Assembly (NCBI RefSeq): GCF_947632095.1
Contig: NZ_CANROA010000001.1
Location: forward strand, 1-64,000
Direction: 5' to 3'
DNA length: 64,000 nt
Source of the DNA: an uncultured Microbacterium sp.
Lineage (GTDB): Bacteria; Actinomycetota; Actinomycetes; Actinomycetales; Microbacteriaceae
The number at the start of each line of letters is the position of its first letter. Positions within the stretch are counted from its first letter, which is position 1. The translations under genes and the position numbers were made by a program. A model generated the notes under the pieces. That model saw only the letters and a program-made list of their open reading frames with translations. It had not been told where the DNA came from and made no database searches. Positions 40,718 to 51,651 of this stretch are shown piece by piece.

Positions 40718-42190
40718 TCATTCTCCGGTTTCAGGGCTCGTGCGCTGCAGCAGCGCGAGGAACATCGCATCCGTGCCGTGCCGATGGGGCCATAGCTGCA
40801 CGTGCCCGGAACCATCGTCGCCCAGATCGATCGGCGAGTTCGTGACCGAGGAGAGGACGGCCGCGGCATCCAGCTCGACCACATCGTCGCGAGTGCGCAG
40901 CACCTCGGCGACCACGCCCGATGTCTCCGCCAGGTGCGGCGAGCACGTCACGTAGGCGACGATGCCGCCCGGCACGAGTGCATCGATCGCGCCGCCGAGC
41001 AACTCGGTCTGCAACGGCGTGAGATCCGCGACATCAGCGGGCGACTTGCGCCAGCGCGCTTCGGGACGACGGCGCAGGGCGCCGAGACCCGTGCACGGCG
41101 CATCTACGAGGATCCGGTCGAAGCGGTCGGGATGTGCGGAGGTGAGCGCCCGCCCATCCGACTCGTGCACCGTGACGTCGCCGGGGACCGCCTCGAGGGC
41201 CTTGCGAACGAGGCCCGCACGGGCGGGGACGACCTCGTTGGCCTCGAGGGCGATGTCGTGCTGGTGTGCGATGGCCGCGAGCAGCGCCGTCTTGCCGCCG
41301 GGACCGGCGCACAGATCGAGCCATCGCTCGCCGGCGGCGATCGGACGCGCTGCGGACAGGGCCAGGGCGACCAGCTGCGAGCCCTCGTCCTGAACACGGA
41401 TCGTTCCGCCGGCCGCTTCGATCACGGCCTGCGGGTTACCGCCCGGAGATCCGAACGCGGTTGGCGCGTAGGGGCGTGCGGGCTGGCCGGGATCTGCGAG
41501 CCCCGGCAGGGCGACGAGCGTCACTTCGGGCGAGATGTTGTCGGCTTCGAGAAGCTCTTCCAGCTCATCGACGCGGCCCTCGGCGGCCAGAGCCCTCCGT
41601 AGCGCGCGGATGATCCAGACAGGATGCGCAGTGCGCAGCCCGAGACGCTCGTCATCCGATCGCGCCTCGGCCTCGATGCGCTCCTGCCATTGCCCTGGCG
41701 TATCGCGCGAGATGCGGCGCAGCACGGCGTTCGTGAAGCTGGCCGCACCGCGCCCGGCCTCTGTGGCGACGATGTTGACGGCCTCGTTCACCGCGGCGTG
41801 CGAGGCGACGCGGGTCGAGAGGATCTGGTGGGTCGCGAGTCGGAGCGCATCGAGGACGGGCGGGTCGATGTCTTCGGCCGCACGGCCGGCGGCCGACGAG
41901 ATGATCGCGTCGTACGTGCCGCACCGGCGGAGCGTGCCATAGGTGAGCTCGGTCGCGAGAGCGGCGTCCTGCGTGCTGAGCTGCGCCTGGGCGATCGCGG
42001 ACGGGAGCAGAAGATTCGCATAGGCGTCGGACTCCCCCACCGCGCGGATCACGTCATAGGCCACGCGGCGGGCGGGCTGCACGGTGCGGGGCTGCGGGCC
42101 TCGCCCGACCTGCGCGCGGACCGGACGTCGAGTCCGTTCGGAAGAGCGCCCTCGTCCGCCGGAGCGGTCGCGTCGCTGCTCGCCGGTCAT
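40718..42190 (-). CDS. rsmB: 16S rRNA (cytosine-967-C5)-methyltransferase
   Basis: NusB-like N-terminal domain, DLCAGPGGKTALLA, VDAPCTGLGALRRRPEARW. Confidence 0.93.
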   Translation of the reverse strand: MTGEQRRDRSGGRGRSSERTRRPVRAQVGRGPQPRTVQPARRVAYDVIRAVGESDAYANLLLPSAIAQAQLSTQDAALATELTYGTLRRCGTYDAIISSAAGRAAEDIDPPVLDALRLATHQILSTRVASHAAVNEAVNIVATEAGRGAASFTNAVLRRISRDTPGQWQERIEAEARSDDERLGLRTAHPVWIIRALRRALAAEGRVDELEELLEADNISPEVTLVALPGLADPGQPARPYAPTAFGSPGGNPQAVIEAAGGTIRVQDEGSQLVALALSAARPIAAGERWLDLCAGPGGKTALLAAIAHQHDIALEANEVVPARAGLVRKALEAVPGDVTVHESDGRALTSAHPDRFDRILVDAPCTGLGALRRRPEARWRKSPADVADLTPLQTELLGGAIDALVPGGIVAYVTCSPHLAETSGVVAEVLRTRDDVVELDAAAVLSSVTNSPIDLGDDGSGHVQLWPHRHGTDAMFLALLQRTSPETGE

Positions 42191-43107
42191 GCGCCGGCCT
42201 GCTTCGTGTCGTCATCGCGGCGGCCGCGCCACCAGTCGACGGCGTTCATCGCGCCCTTGCCCGCAGGCTGCACGCGCGTGATGGCGAGAGGACGGCTGCC
42301 CGTGCCGATGTGAAGCGCGGTGCGGGTCGCGGCGACCTCACCCGGCTCGAGCGGGTCGGCGTCGGTGGCCTCGGAGAGCGCGAGGACCTTGACCCGCAGA
42401 TCGCCGAACATCGTGTGGGCTCCGGGCTCCGGCGTCACGCCCCGGTAGCGGGCGATGATGCTTACCGCCGGCTCCGTCCAGTCGAGAGCGCCGTCGTCGA
42501 GGGCGAGTTTCGGAGCGAGCGTGACCTCGCCCTGCTGCGGGACGCCGACGGCCGTGCCGGCAGCGATCTCCGTGACGACCTGCAACGTCAGGCCGGCGCC
42601 GTCCTCGGCGAGGATCTCCAGGGCGGCATCGGCCGTGGCATCCGCCGGAATATCGACCGTGCGCGTCGCGTAGACGTCTCCGGCGTCCAGCGCTGCAACG
42701 AGCTGGAAGACGCTCGCGCCGAGGCTCGTCTCCCCCGCGATCAGCGCGCGCTGAACCGGGGCCGCGCCGCGCCACGCCGGAAGAGTGGAGAAGTGGAGGT
42801 TGATCCACCCCGCATCGGGAGTGGACAGCAGCGGCTCCCGGACGAGACCGCCGTAGGCGACGATGACGCCCAGCTGGGGTCGCAACGCCGCGATCTTCCC
42901 CGTCGCCTCCTCATCGAGCCGCGCAGCCTTGATCACGGGCAGACCGAGCTCTTCGGCGGCCTGCGCGACGGCGGACGGCGTCAGGACGCGCTTACGCCCG
43001 AGCGGGGCATCCGGCCGGGTGACGACGCCGACGATCTCATGCTCGGCGGCGAGCAGACGCAGGGTGGGGATGGCTGCCGCCGGCGTGCCGGCGAAGACGA
43101 TTCTCAT
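42187..43107 (-). CDS. fmt: Methionyl-tRNA formyltransferase
   Basis: MRIVFAGTPAAAIPTLRLL, INLHFSTLPAWRGAAPVQRALIAGE. Confidence 0.96.
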   Translation of the reverse strand: MRIVFAGTPAAAIPTLRLLAAEHEIVGVVTRPDAPLGRKRVLTPSAVAQAAEELGLPVIKAARLDEEATGKIAALRPQLGVIVAYGGLVREPLLSTPDAGWINLHFSTLPAWRGAAPVQRALIAGETSLGASVFQLVAALDAGDVYATRTVDIPADATADAALEILAEDGAGLTLQVVTEIAAGTAVGVPQQGEVTLAPKLALDDGALDWTEPAVSIIARYRGVTPEPGAHTMFGDLRVKVLALSEATDADPLEPGEVAATRTALHIGTGSRPLAITRVQPAGKGAMNAVDWWRGRRDDDTKQAGA

Positions 43108-43129
43108 GAAGGTACTCCGGAAGGAAGGG

Positions 43130-45067
43130 TTACAGCTCTGGATCGAGGATATCGAGTCGAACGGACAACGGGATGCGCACCTGGCCGCGGCCGCGACGTC
43201 GCTTGACGGCTTCAGCGACGACCGCTGCGCGCAGAGTGGTGGCGACGACGGAACCCGCTCCGTATTCGAAGCGCACGAGCGCACGCACCCGCTCGTCATC
43301 GCCGTCGATCGGCACCGGTCCGAGAACCGCATCGGGGGGCAGCGGAATCTCGCGCAGTGAGGCCAGCCCGCGCTCGACGGAGGCGGGGAGCCCTTCGAGG
43401 AGGGCCACCCGATTGACGGGCGGCAAATGCAGAGGTGCGCGGTCGGACAACTCATCGCGCGCGAACCCGGAATGGTTCCACGTCGCGAGCGCGCGTCCCA
43501 CTCGACCCTCGACGCCCACGAGGTGGATCGGTGCGCCGGGCGCCGCGAGGGCCGCGGCGTTCGACCACCAGCGCAGGCACGACTCCCCGATCCGCAGATC
43601 GGGTGCCTGCAGCATGCGCGAGCCATCGAGCAGGATCACGGCGCTGTATCCGTTCTCCGCGAGCGGCTCAGCGCCCCGCGTCGCGATGACGAGGGCGGGC
43701 TTGTCGGAGACGGACTCCACCGGATGCGTGCCATCGGCGATGATCACGCGCACGCCCGGAAAAGCTCGTCCGAGCTCATCCGCGGTGCGCTCGCTGCCCG
43801 ATGCCGCCAGGCGCAGTTGTGCCGATGAGCAGGAGGGGCAGTGCCATGCACGAGCCGAGCGGCCGCACCATCCGCAGATCGGCACCGCCCCGCGATGCCG
43901 GGCACCGAGAGGCCCCCCGCAGGGGAGGCACCGCGCGGGGGCGCGACAATCCGCGCACACCAGCGTCGGCGAGAACCCGGGGCGGGCGACTTGGACGAGC
44001 ACCGGCCCCTCTTCCACAGCACGCCGTGCAGCGGCGAAGGCACTCGAGTGCACGCGCTGCGTCGGCTGCTCCAGCTCCTGCTGGGTGCTCAAGAGTACTT
44101 TTGGAAGCACGCGCCGGGCGGCGCGTACATCGTCCAACCAGCCGTGCGCGACGAGGCGCTCCGCATCCGTCGTGCGGGTGTGCCCCACCAGCAGCAGGGC
44201 GGAATCCTCCTGCTCCTGGCGAAGCAGCGCCGCATCGCGCGCATGCACGTAGGGGGCGAGGGGCTCGCCGAGAAGAGGATCGCCGTCATCCCAGATCGCG
44301 ATGAGACCGGCGCGGACGGGGGCATAAACAGCCGAACGATTGCCGACGACGATGCACGGTGCGTCTTCGAGACTGCGCAGGAAAGCCCGATAGCGATCGG
44401 GGTTTGTCTGGCGCGAGTCGAAGCGGACGATCGCTTCATCGGGGACGAACTCGGCCAGGGTTGCGAGCAGACGGTCGAGATCCCGATGGTCGGGGACCAC
44501 CAGGATTCCGGACGCCCCGGAATGCAGCACCTGTGCTGCTGACGCGGCGAGCACATCGCTCCAGCGCACTCGGCCCTCGCTCATGCCCGGAATGGCCTCC
44601 ACAGCAGCGCGTCCGGAGCCGTCGAGAATCTCGTTCAACCGGGTGTACTCCCCCAGCACACGTTCGGAGCGCGTGAGCATCTCCGGCGTCGGCACCGGGG
44701 TCGCGGCATCCGCCTTCCAGGCCTTCTCGACGCGCACCTGCCGCTTGGGGATGACGAGCCGAAGGATGTCGGAGGCGGAGCCTGCCGCCCGCTCCGCTGC
44801 CCGGCGGGCGAGTCTGTACAGCGCGTCGGGCAGCACCGGGACCGTCGAGACGACCGTCTCGACCGAAGATAGTGGGCGCTCGGCGTCATCCTCCTCGGCG
44901 ATCTCGACGACGTACGCGTCGACGAGACGGCCGGCGGTGCGCAGCGGAACACGCACGCGCACTCCCCGAGGAACTTCACCGAGTTCCTCGGGGAGCGCGT
45001 AATCGAAGAGGCGATCGAGCTGCGGGAGCGGGGACTCCAGAAGCACTCGCGCGATGCGCCGGCTCAT
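43130..45067 (-). CDS. priA: PriA-like primosomal protein N' (actinobacterial, degenerate helicase motifs)
   Basis: Actinobacterial PriA N-terminus (ARVLLESPLPQLDRLFDYALPEE), Zn-binding CADC...CLPCGGPL...CGWCG; synteny with fmt. Confidence 0.88.
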   Translation of the reverse strand: MSRRIARVLLESPLPQLDRLFDYALPEELGEVPRGVRVRVPLRTAGRLVDAYVVEIAEEDDAERPLSSVETVVSTVPVLPDALYRLARRAAERAAGSASDILRLVIPKRQVRVEKAWKADAATPVPTPEMLTRSERVLGEYTRLNEILDGSGRAAVEAIPGMSEGRVRWSDVLAASAAQVLHSGASGILVVPDHRDLDRLLATLAEFVPDEAIVRFDSRQTNPDRYRAFLRSLEDAPCIVVGNRSAVYAPVRAGLIAIWDDGDPLLGEPLAPYVHARDAALLRQEQEDSALLLVGHTRTTDAERLVAHGWLDDVRAARRVLPKVLLSTQQELEQPTQRVHSSAFAAARRAVEEGPVLVQVARPGFSPTLVCADCRAPARCLPCGGPLGARHRGAVPICGWCGRSARAWHCPSCSSAQLRLAASGSERTADELGRAFPGVRVIIADGTHPVESVSDKPALVIATRGAEPLAENGYSAVILLDGSRMLQAPDLRIGESCLRWWSNAAALAAPGAPIHLVGVEGRVGRALATWNHSGFARDELSDRAPLHLPPVNRVALLEGLPASVERGLASLREIPLPPDAVLGPVPIDGDDERVRALVRFEYGAGSVVATTLRAAVVAEAVKRRRGRGQVRIPLSVRLDILDPEL

Positions 45068-45089
45068 CGCCGCGCCCCGCGCCCGCGCG

Positions 45090-46286
45090 TCACAGCCCTG
45101 CGGCGCGGCGCAGTTCGTCGGCGCGGTCCGTGCGCTCCCACGTGAAGTCGGGCAGTTCGCGGCCGAAGTGCCCGTAGGCAGCGGTCTGGCGGTAGATCGG
45201 ACGCAGCAGCTCGAGCTCCTCGATGATAGCCTGCGGTCGCAGGTCGAAGACCTGACGGATCGCATCGGTGATGATCTCATCGGAGACCTTGCCGGTGCCG
45301 AACGTCTCGACGTAGAGCCCCACGGGACGTGCGACGCCGATGGCATACGCAACCTGCACCTCGAGCCGGTCGGCGAGACCTGCGGCGACGGCGTTCTTCG
45401 CGACCCAGCGCATGGCGTACGCGCCGGAGCGGTCGACCTTGGAGGGGTCCTTGCCGCTGAAAGCGCCACCGCCATGGCGGGCGGCGCCGCCGTAGGTGTC
45501 GATGATGATCTTGCGACCGGTCAGACCCGCATCGCCCTTCGGGCCGCCCGTGACGAACGGACCTGCGGGGTTGATGAAATAGCGCTCGTCAGAGGGCATC
45601 TCGAGTCCGGTCTGCTCGAGCACCGGGTCGATCACCAGACGGCGCACCTCGTGACGGATCTCCTCCTGGGAGATGTCGGGGTGGTGCTGGGTGGAGAGGA
45701 CGACCGCATCGATGGTCTTCGGGATGAAGCCCTCATAACCGAGGGTGACCTGGGTCTTGCCGTCGGGGCGCAGGAACGCCAGCTCACCGGAGCGGCGCAC
45801 CTCGGTCAGACGCTCGGCGATGCGGTGGGCCGTGTGGCCGGCCATCGGCATGAGCTCGGGGGTCTCGACGGTCGCGAAACCGAACATGATGCCCTGGTCG
45901 CCCGCGCCGAGGCCGTCGAGCGCATCGCTGGAGCTACCGTCGCGGTGCTCCTGGGCGAGATCGACGCCGTGGGCGATGTCGCTGGACTGCTCGCCCACCG
46001 AGACGCTCACGCCGCAGGACGAGCCGTCGAAGCCCGTCTCGCTGGAGGTGTAGCCGATCGAGTTCACGACATCGCGGACGATCGTCGGGATGTCGACGTA
46101 CGCCTCGGTGCGGATCTCTCCGGCGACATGGACGAGCCCCGTCGTCACGAGGGTCTCGACCGCGACCCGCGAAGCCGGGTCCTTGGCGATCAGACCGTCG
46201 AGGATGCTGTCCGAGATCTGGTCGCAGATCTTGTCGGGGTGCCCCTCGGTGACGGACTCAGAGGTGAAAAGGCGCAGTGCGCTCAT
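45090..46286 (-). CDS. metK: S-adenosylmethionine synthetase
   Basis: [44 protein letters not shown]; in-frame GTG at 46304 is an alternative start. Confidence 0.96.
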   Translation of the reverse strand: MSALRLFTSESVTEGHPDKICDQISDSILDGLIAKDPASRVAVETLVTTGLVHVAGEIRTEAYVDIPTIVRDVVNSIGYTSSETGFDGSSCGVSVSVGEQSSDIAHGVDLAQEHRDGSSSDALDGLGAGDQGIMFGFATVETPELMPMAGHTAHRIAERLTEVRRSGELAFLRPDGKTQVTLGYEGFIPKTIDAVVLSTQHHPDISQEEIRHEVRRLVIDPVLEQTGLEMPSDERYFINPAGPFVTGGPKGDAGLTGRKIIIDTYGGAARHGGGAFSGKDPSKVDRSGAYAMRWVAKNAVAAGLADRLEVQVAYAIGVARPVGLYVETFGTGKVSDEIITDAIRQVFDLRPQAIIEELELLRPIYRQTAAYGHFGRELPDFTWERTDRADELRRAAGL

Positions 46287-46300
46287 CGAGGACTCAGCCC

Positions 46301-46558
46301 TCACTCGGCGTGACGAAGGCGGAGCTTGTCCTCGTTGATCTCGTGGAGCGCGATGGTCAGCGGCTTGTCCTCGACGGACGAGTCGACCAGCGGTCCGACG
46401 TTGTCGAAGAGGTTGCCCTCGTGCAGGTCGGCGTAGTAGTCGTTGATCTGGCGGGCACGCTTGGACGCGTAGATGACCAGTTCATACTTCGACTCGACAC
46501 GGTCGAGCAGGTTGTCGATGGGGGGATCGATGATGCCCTTGTTGTGGTGACCGGCCAT
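46301..46558 (-). CDS. rpoZ: RNA polymerase omega subunit
   Basis: [30 protein letters not shown]. Confidence 0.95.
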   Translation of the reverse strand: MAGHHNKGIIDPPIDNLLDRVESKYELVIYASKRARQINDYYADLHEGNLFDNVGPLVDSSVEDKPLTIALHEINEDKLRLRHAE

Positions 46559-46623
46559 GATGGGACCTCCAGATCTGGCGACGGGTTCGTCGCTAAGTCG
46601 ATGCGGCACGCGCGCGAAAGCGT

Positions 46624-47529
46624 TCAGCGCGCAGTGGCCTCAGACAATTCTACGACCTCGCGCGCAGCTGCGGCGACGTCCTCGTTGACAATATGGAAAT
46701 CGAACTCGTTCTGCGCGGCGAGTTCGACCTTCGCGGTGCGCAGACGACGGGCGCGTTCCTCGGCATCCTCCGTGCCCCGGCCCACCAGCCGATCGACCAA
46801 CTCATCCCAGGACGGCGGAAGCAGGAAGATGAGCGTGGCGGACGGCTCGGAGGCGCGGACCTGGCGGGAACCCTGCAGGTCGATCTCCAGCAGCACCGTC
46901 TTGCCCTCTGCGAGAGCGGCATCGATGGGTGCTCTCGGTGTGCCGTAGCGCGCCCGGTTGTGGACGACCGCGTACTCCAGCAGCTCGCCGTCGGCGATGA
47001 GCCGATCGAATTCCGCATCGTCGACGAAGTAGTAGTGCACACCATCGATCTCGCCCGGGCGAGCCGCGCGGGTCGTCGCCGACACCGAGAGGTGGATCTC
47101 GGGGTGGGTCGCGCGGATGTGCGCCGCCACGGTGCCCTTGCCGACGGCCGTGGGGCCGGCGAGGACGAGCAGGCGGCTGCGGCCGGCGCGGGCTTCGTTG
47201 AGCGGGAAGCGGGCATCCAGCCACTGGCTGAGGCTCGCACGCTGCCGCACGCCGAGCCCGCCGAGCCGCTTGACCGGGGAGATGTCCAGCTCCTGCAGGA
47301 TCCGGTCGCGCTTGCCGATGCCGATGGCCGGAAGCGCGAGGAGGAAATCGGTGATCCGCATGGAACCGGCCACTGAATCCGCATCCGCGAAGGCCTTCTC
47401 CGCTACGGACTGCGGTGACACGACGCGCATCGTCAAGTCGCGCTTCAGCGACGCGCGGGCGCGCCGCCGTTCGACGGCACGACGAGCGGCCGCGGCGCGG
47501 TCGACGTCGGGAACACTGCGGTCAGGCAT
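46624..47529 (-). CDS. gmk: Guanylate kinase with N-terminal actinobacterial IHF (mIHF)-like domain
   Basis: C-terminal GMPK ([39 protein letters not shown]); N-terminal mIHF-like region [42 protein letters not shown]. Confidence 0.93.
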   Translation of the reverse strand: MPDRSVPDVDRAAAARRAVERRRARASLKRDLTMRVVSPQSVAEKAFADADSVAGSMRITDFLLALPAIGIGKRDRILQELDISPVKRLGGLGVRQRASLSQWLDARFPLNEARAGRSRLLVLAGPTAVGKGTVAAHIRATHPEIHLSVSATTRAARPGEIDGVHYYFVDDAEFDRLIADGELLEYAVVHNRARYGTPRAPIDAALAEGKTVLLEIDLQGSRQVRASEPSATLIFLLPPSWDELVDRLVGRGTEDAEERARRLRTAKVELAAQNEFDFHIVNEDVAAAAREVVELSEATAR

Positions 47530-48367
47530 CGAGGATCTCCCGGTAGGTACGGATTCGGGTGTCGATCGCGACGGCGAGGCCGTCGGGACCGGCGGACAGG
47601 ATGCTGCGGCTCTCCGAAGCGATGACGGTGGGTGCGGTCGCACCGAAGCGGGCGACGAGATCTGCGGGTCCGGCACCCTGCGCGCCGAAGCCGGGAGCGA
47701 GGATCGGCGCCGGCGGATTCGCGGACGTGATGCCCGCAGCATCCGCATCGACCGTCGCACCGATCACGAAACCGAGGCTGCCCCACTCCCCTGCGGGCGT
47801 GTGCGAAGCGTTGAACGCGGACACCGTCGTCATGACGGATGCCGAGACGGTCTCACCGGTGGCGGTCTTCGCCGTCTGCAGCGTCGGCGCCTCGGGGTTG
47901 CTCGTCGCCGCGAGCACGAAGACTCCCTTGCCGTGAGCCTCGGCCGCTGCGAAGGCTCCGGTGAGAGCACCGACGCCGAGATACGGGTTCACCGTCAGAG
48001 CATCAGCCTCGAACGGCGAACCTGGGGCGAGCCAGGCCTCGGCATAAGCGTCCATCGTCGTGCCGATGTCGCCGCGCTTGGCATCCGCGATGACGATGAG
48101 ACCGGCCTCGCGCCCGGCGCGCATCACGTCTTCCAGAGATGCCATGCCGGCCGAGCCGAAGCACTCGAAGAACGACACCTGCGGCTTGATGACGCCGACG
48201 CGGCCCGCGGCCGCATCCACGGTCCGCAGACCGAACTCCCGAACACCCGCCGCGCTGCGCGGAAGATTCCACGCATCCAGCAGCGCGCCATGCGGGTCGA
48301 CGCCGACGCACAGGGGACCCTGTGCGCCGAGCGCCGACCGAACCCGCTCGCCGAAACGAACCGTCAC
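47522..48367 (-). CDS. pyrF: Orotidine-5'-phosphate decarboxylase (type 2)
   Basis: [33 protein letters not shown]. Confidence 0.95.
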   Translation of the reverse strand: MTVRFGERVRSALGAQGPLCVGVDPHGALLDAWNLPRSAAGVREFGLRTVDAAAGRVGVIKPQVSFFECFGSAGMASLEDVMRAGREAGLIVIADAKRGDIGTTMDAYAEAWLAPGSPFEADALTVNPYLGVGALTGAFAAAEAHGKGVFVLAATSNPEAPTLQTAKTATGETVSASVMTTVSAFNASHTPAGEWGSLGFVIGATVDADAAGITSANPPAPILAPGFGAQGAGPADLVARFGATAPTVIASESRSILSAGPDGLAVAIDTRIRTYREILDA

Positions 48368-51300
48368 AGGGCCGACTGACGGTCGAGGGCATACTCCTGC
48401 AGGCTCTTGACCGAGAAGCCCTGATCCGCGGCATCCATACCGCTCACGGCAGCGCCGAGAACGGCGATCGTCGTGAACAGGGCCTTGTCGGCGGCCACGG
48501 CCGCCGCGCGGATCTCATAGCCATCGGCACGCGCAGCGCCACCGGAGGGAGTGTTGACGATGATGTCGATCTCTCCCGCGTTGATGAGGTCGACGATGTT
48601 GCGCTCGTTGCTGTCCTGCGTCTCGCTGAACTTCGCGACTGTCGTCACGGCGATGCCGTTGCGCGAAAGGATCTCCGCCGTGCCCTCAGTGGCCACGAGT
48701 GCGAATCCGTGCTGCTGCAGACGGTGCGCGGGCAGGATCACAGCGCGCTTGTCGGCATCGGCGACCGAGATGAACACGGTCCCCGACGTGGGCATCCCGC
48801 CATAGGCTGCGGCCTGGCTCTTCGCGAACGCCGTCGGGAAGTCCTTGTCGATGCCCATGACCTCACCGGTCGAGCGCATCTCCGGGCCGAGCACGGAGTC
48901 GACGGTCTTGCCATCCGCGGTGCGGAAGCGCTTGAACGGGAGCACGGCCTCCTTGACGGCGACGGGCGCGTTCAGAGGAACGCGGGAGCCATCGGATGCC
49001 GGAAGCATGCCCTCGGCCTTGAGCTCGGCGATCGTGCTGCCGGCCATGATGCGGCTGGCGGCCTTGGCCATCGGAATGCCGAGGGCCTTGGAGACGAACG
49101 GAACCGTGCGGCTCGCGCGCGGGTTTGCCTCGATGACGTAGAGGACGCCCGCGCTGACCGCGAACTGCACGTTCAGCAGACCCCGAACGCCCACGCCCTC
49201 GGCGATCGCCAGCGTCGCCTCGCGGACGCGGTCGACGTCGCTGCGGCCGAGGGAGACCGGAGGCAGGGTGCAGCTCGAGTCGCCGGAGTGGATGCCGGCC
49301 TCCTCGAGGTGCTCCATCACGCCGCCGATATAGAGCTCCTCGCCGTCGTACAGCGCGTCGACGTCCAGTTCGATCGCGTCATCGAGGAAGCGGTCGACGA
49401 GCAGCGGGGTGCCCTCGCCGACGATAACCTCGCCCGCCGTGCGCACGAAGTAGTCGCGCAGGCTCGGGGTGTCGTACACGATCTCCATGCCGCGTCCGCC
49501 GAGGACGAAGCTCGGGCGCACGAGAACCGGGTACCCGATGTCTTCGGCGATCGCGACCGCGCCATCCGCGTCGATCGCGGTGCCGTGGCGCGGGGCCACG
49601 AGGCCCGCCTTGTTGAGCAGCTGCGAGAAGAGCTCTCGCTCCTCGGCGATGTCGATCGCCTCGGGGCTCGTGCCGAGCACCGTGTAACCGGCAGCCTGGA
49701 TGCCCTTGGCCAGGCCCAGCGGCGTCTGGCCGCCCAGCTGGCAGACGACACCGAGGATCGTGCCGCTCGCGGCTTCCGCGTCGAGGACCTCGAGGACGTC
49801 CTCGAGCGTCAGCGGCTCGAAGTACAGGCGGTCGCTGGTGTCGTAGTCGGTCGAGACCGTCTCCGGGTTGCAGTTGACCATGACGGTCTCGTACCCGGCA
49901 TCCGACAGCGCGAACGACGCGTGCACGCAGGAGTAGTCGAACTCGACACCTTGACCGATGCGGTTCGGACCGGATCCGATGATGACCACCTTCGTGCGGT
50001 CGGAGGGGGCGACCTCGCTCTCGAAATCGTAGCTCGAGTAGTGGTACGGCGTCAGAGCGGGGAACTCGCCGGCGCAGGTGTCGACGGTCTTGTAGACGGG
50101 GCGCAGGCCCAGACCGTGACGGATGCCGCGCACCTCGGGCTCGGTGATGCCGCGGAGCTGGGCGATCTGCGCGTCTGAGAAGCCGTGCTCCTTGGCGTGA
50201 CGGATCGTGTCGGCATCGAGCTCGGCCGCGGTGCGGACGGTCTCTGCGACCTCGTTGATCAGCACGATCTGGTCGAGGAACCAGGGGTCCATCGCCGTGG
50301 CCTCGAAAGCCTGCTCGACCGTCGCGCCCTTGCGCAGCGCCTGCTGCAGGGTGACGATGCGACCGTCGGTCGGAGTCTTCGAGATCTCGAGCAGCTCCTC
50401 GACCGAACGCGTCTCCTCTCCCCAGTGGAAGCTGGAACCGCGCTTCTCGAGCGAGCGGAGGGCCTTCTGCAGCGCGGTGGCGTAGTTGCGGCCGATGGCC
50501 ATGGCCTCGCCCACTGACTTCATGGTCGTGGTCAGCGTGGCGTCGGCGGCCGGGAACTTCTCGAAGGCGAAGCGGGGCACCTTGACGACGACGTAGTCGA
50601 GCGTCGGTTCGAAGCTCGCGGGCGTCACACCCGTGATGTCGTTGGGGATCTCGTCGAGGCGGTAGCCGAGGGCGAGCTTGGCCGCGAGCTTGGCGATCGG
50701 GAAGCCGGTGGCCTTCGAAGCCAGGGCGCTCGAGCGCGAGACGCGCGGGTTCATCTCGATGACGATGATGCGGCCGTTGCTCGGGTCGACGGCGAACTGG
50801 ATGTTGCATCCACCGGTGTCCACGCCCACGGCGCGGATGATGTCGATGCCGATGTCGCGCATCTTCTGGTACTCGCGGTCGGTCAGCGTCAGAGCCGGTG
50901 CGACCGTGATCGAGTCGCCGGTGTGCACGCCGACGGGGTCGACGTTCTCGATCGAGCAGACGACGACCGTGTTGTCGGCGGTGTCGCGCATCAGCTCGAG
51001 CTCGTACTCCTTCCAACCGAGGATGGACTCCTCCAGGAGCACCTCGTTGGTGGGCGAGTCGTGGAGTCCTGCGCCGCCGATTCGGCGGAGGTCCTGCTCG
51101 TTGTACGCGAAGCCCGAGCCCAGGCCGCCCATCGTGAACGAGGGACGCACGACGAGCGGGTAGCCGAGCTTCTCGGCACCGGCGATCAGGTCGTCCATCG
51201 AGTGGCAGATGACGGATGCCGCGACGTCGGCGCCGGCCTCGATGACCAGCTCCTTGAAGATCTGGCGGTCCTCGCCCTTCTTGATGGCGTCGACCTTGGC

Positions 51301-51651
51301 GCCGATGAGCTCCACGTCGTACTTGGCGAGGATGCCCTGCTCGTCCAGCGCCATCGCGGCGTTGAGAGCGGTCTGTCCGCCGAGGGTCGGCAGGATGGCA
51401 TCCGGCTTCTCCTTGGCGATGATCGTCTCGATGACCTCGGGGGTGATCGGCTCGATGTAGGTCGCATCGGCGAAGTCCGGGTCGGTCATGATCGTCGCCG
51501 GGTTCGAGTTGACGAGGATGACGCGCACGCCCTCCTCGCGCAGAACGCGGCACGCCTGCGTTCCGGAGTAGTCGAACTCGCAGGCCTGACCGATGACGAT
51601 CGGGCCGGAGCCGATGACGAGGACGGACTTGATGTCGTCGCGCTTGGGCAT
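48364..51651 (-). CDS. carB: Carbamoyl-phosphate synthase large subunit
   Basis: [41 protein letters not shown]; duplicated ATP-grasp halves. Confidence 0.97.
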   Translation of the reverse strand: MPKRDDIKSVLVIGSGPIVIGQACEFDYSGTQACRVLREEGVRVILVNSNPATIMTDPDFADATYIEPITPEVIETIIAKEKPDAILPTLGGQTALNAAMALDEQGILAKYDVELIGAKVDAIKKGEDRQIFKELVIEAGADVAASVICHSMDDLIAGAEKLGYPLVVRPSFTMGGLGSGFAYNEQDLRRIGGAGLHDSPTNEVLLEESILGWKEYELELMRDTADNTVVVCSIENVDPVGVHTGDSITVAPALTLTDREYQKMRDIGIDIIRAVGVDTGGCNIQFAVDPSNGRIIVIEMNPRVSRSSALASKATGFPIAKLAAKLALGYRLDEIPNDITGVTPASFEPTLDYVVVKVPRFAFEKFPAADATLTTTMKSVGEAMAIGRNYATALQKALRSLEKRGSSFHWGEETRSVEELLEISKTPTDGRIVTLQQALRKGATVEQAFEATAMDPWFLDQIVLINEVAETVRTAAELDADTIRHAKEHGFSDAQIAQLRGITEPEVRGIRHGLGLRPVYKTVDTCAGEFPALTPYHYSSYDFESEVAPSDRTKVVIIGSGPNRIGQGVEFDYSCVHASFALSDAGYETVMVNCNPETVSTDYDTSDRLYFEPLTLEDVLEVLDAEAASGTILGVVCQLGGQTPLGLAKGIQAAGYTVLGTSPEAIDIAEERELFSQLLNKAGLVAPRHGTAIDADGAVAIAEDIGYPVLVRPSFVLGGRGMEIVYDTPSLRDYFVRTAGEVIVGEGTPLLVDRFLDDAIELDVDALYDGEELYIGGVMEHLEEAGIHSGDSSCTLPPVSLGRSDVDRVREATLAIAEGVGVRGLLNVQFAVSAGVLYVIEANPRASRTVPFVSKALGIPMAKAASRIMAGSTIAELKAEGMLPASDGSRVPLNAPVAVKEAVLPFKRFRTADGKTVDSVLGPEMRSTGEVMGIDKDFPTAFAKSQAAAYGGMPTSGTVFISVADADKRAVILPAHRLQQHGFALVATEGTAEILSRNGIAVTTVAKFSETQDSNERNIVDLINAGEIDIIVNTPSGGAARADGYEIRAAAVAADKALFTTIAVLGAAVSGMDAADQGFSVKSLQEYALDRQSAL

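Noticed and set aside
46287-46623. SAM riboswitch upstream of metK
   Set aside because: metK nearly abuts rpoZ; no space or conserved SAM-riboswitch core seen
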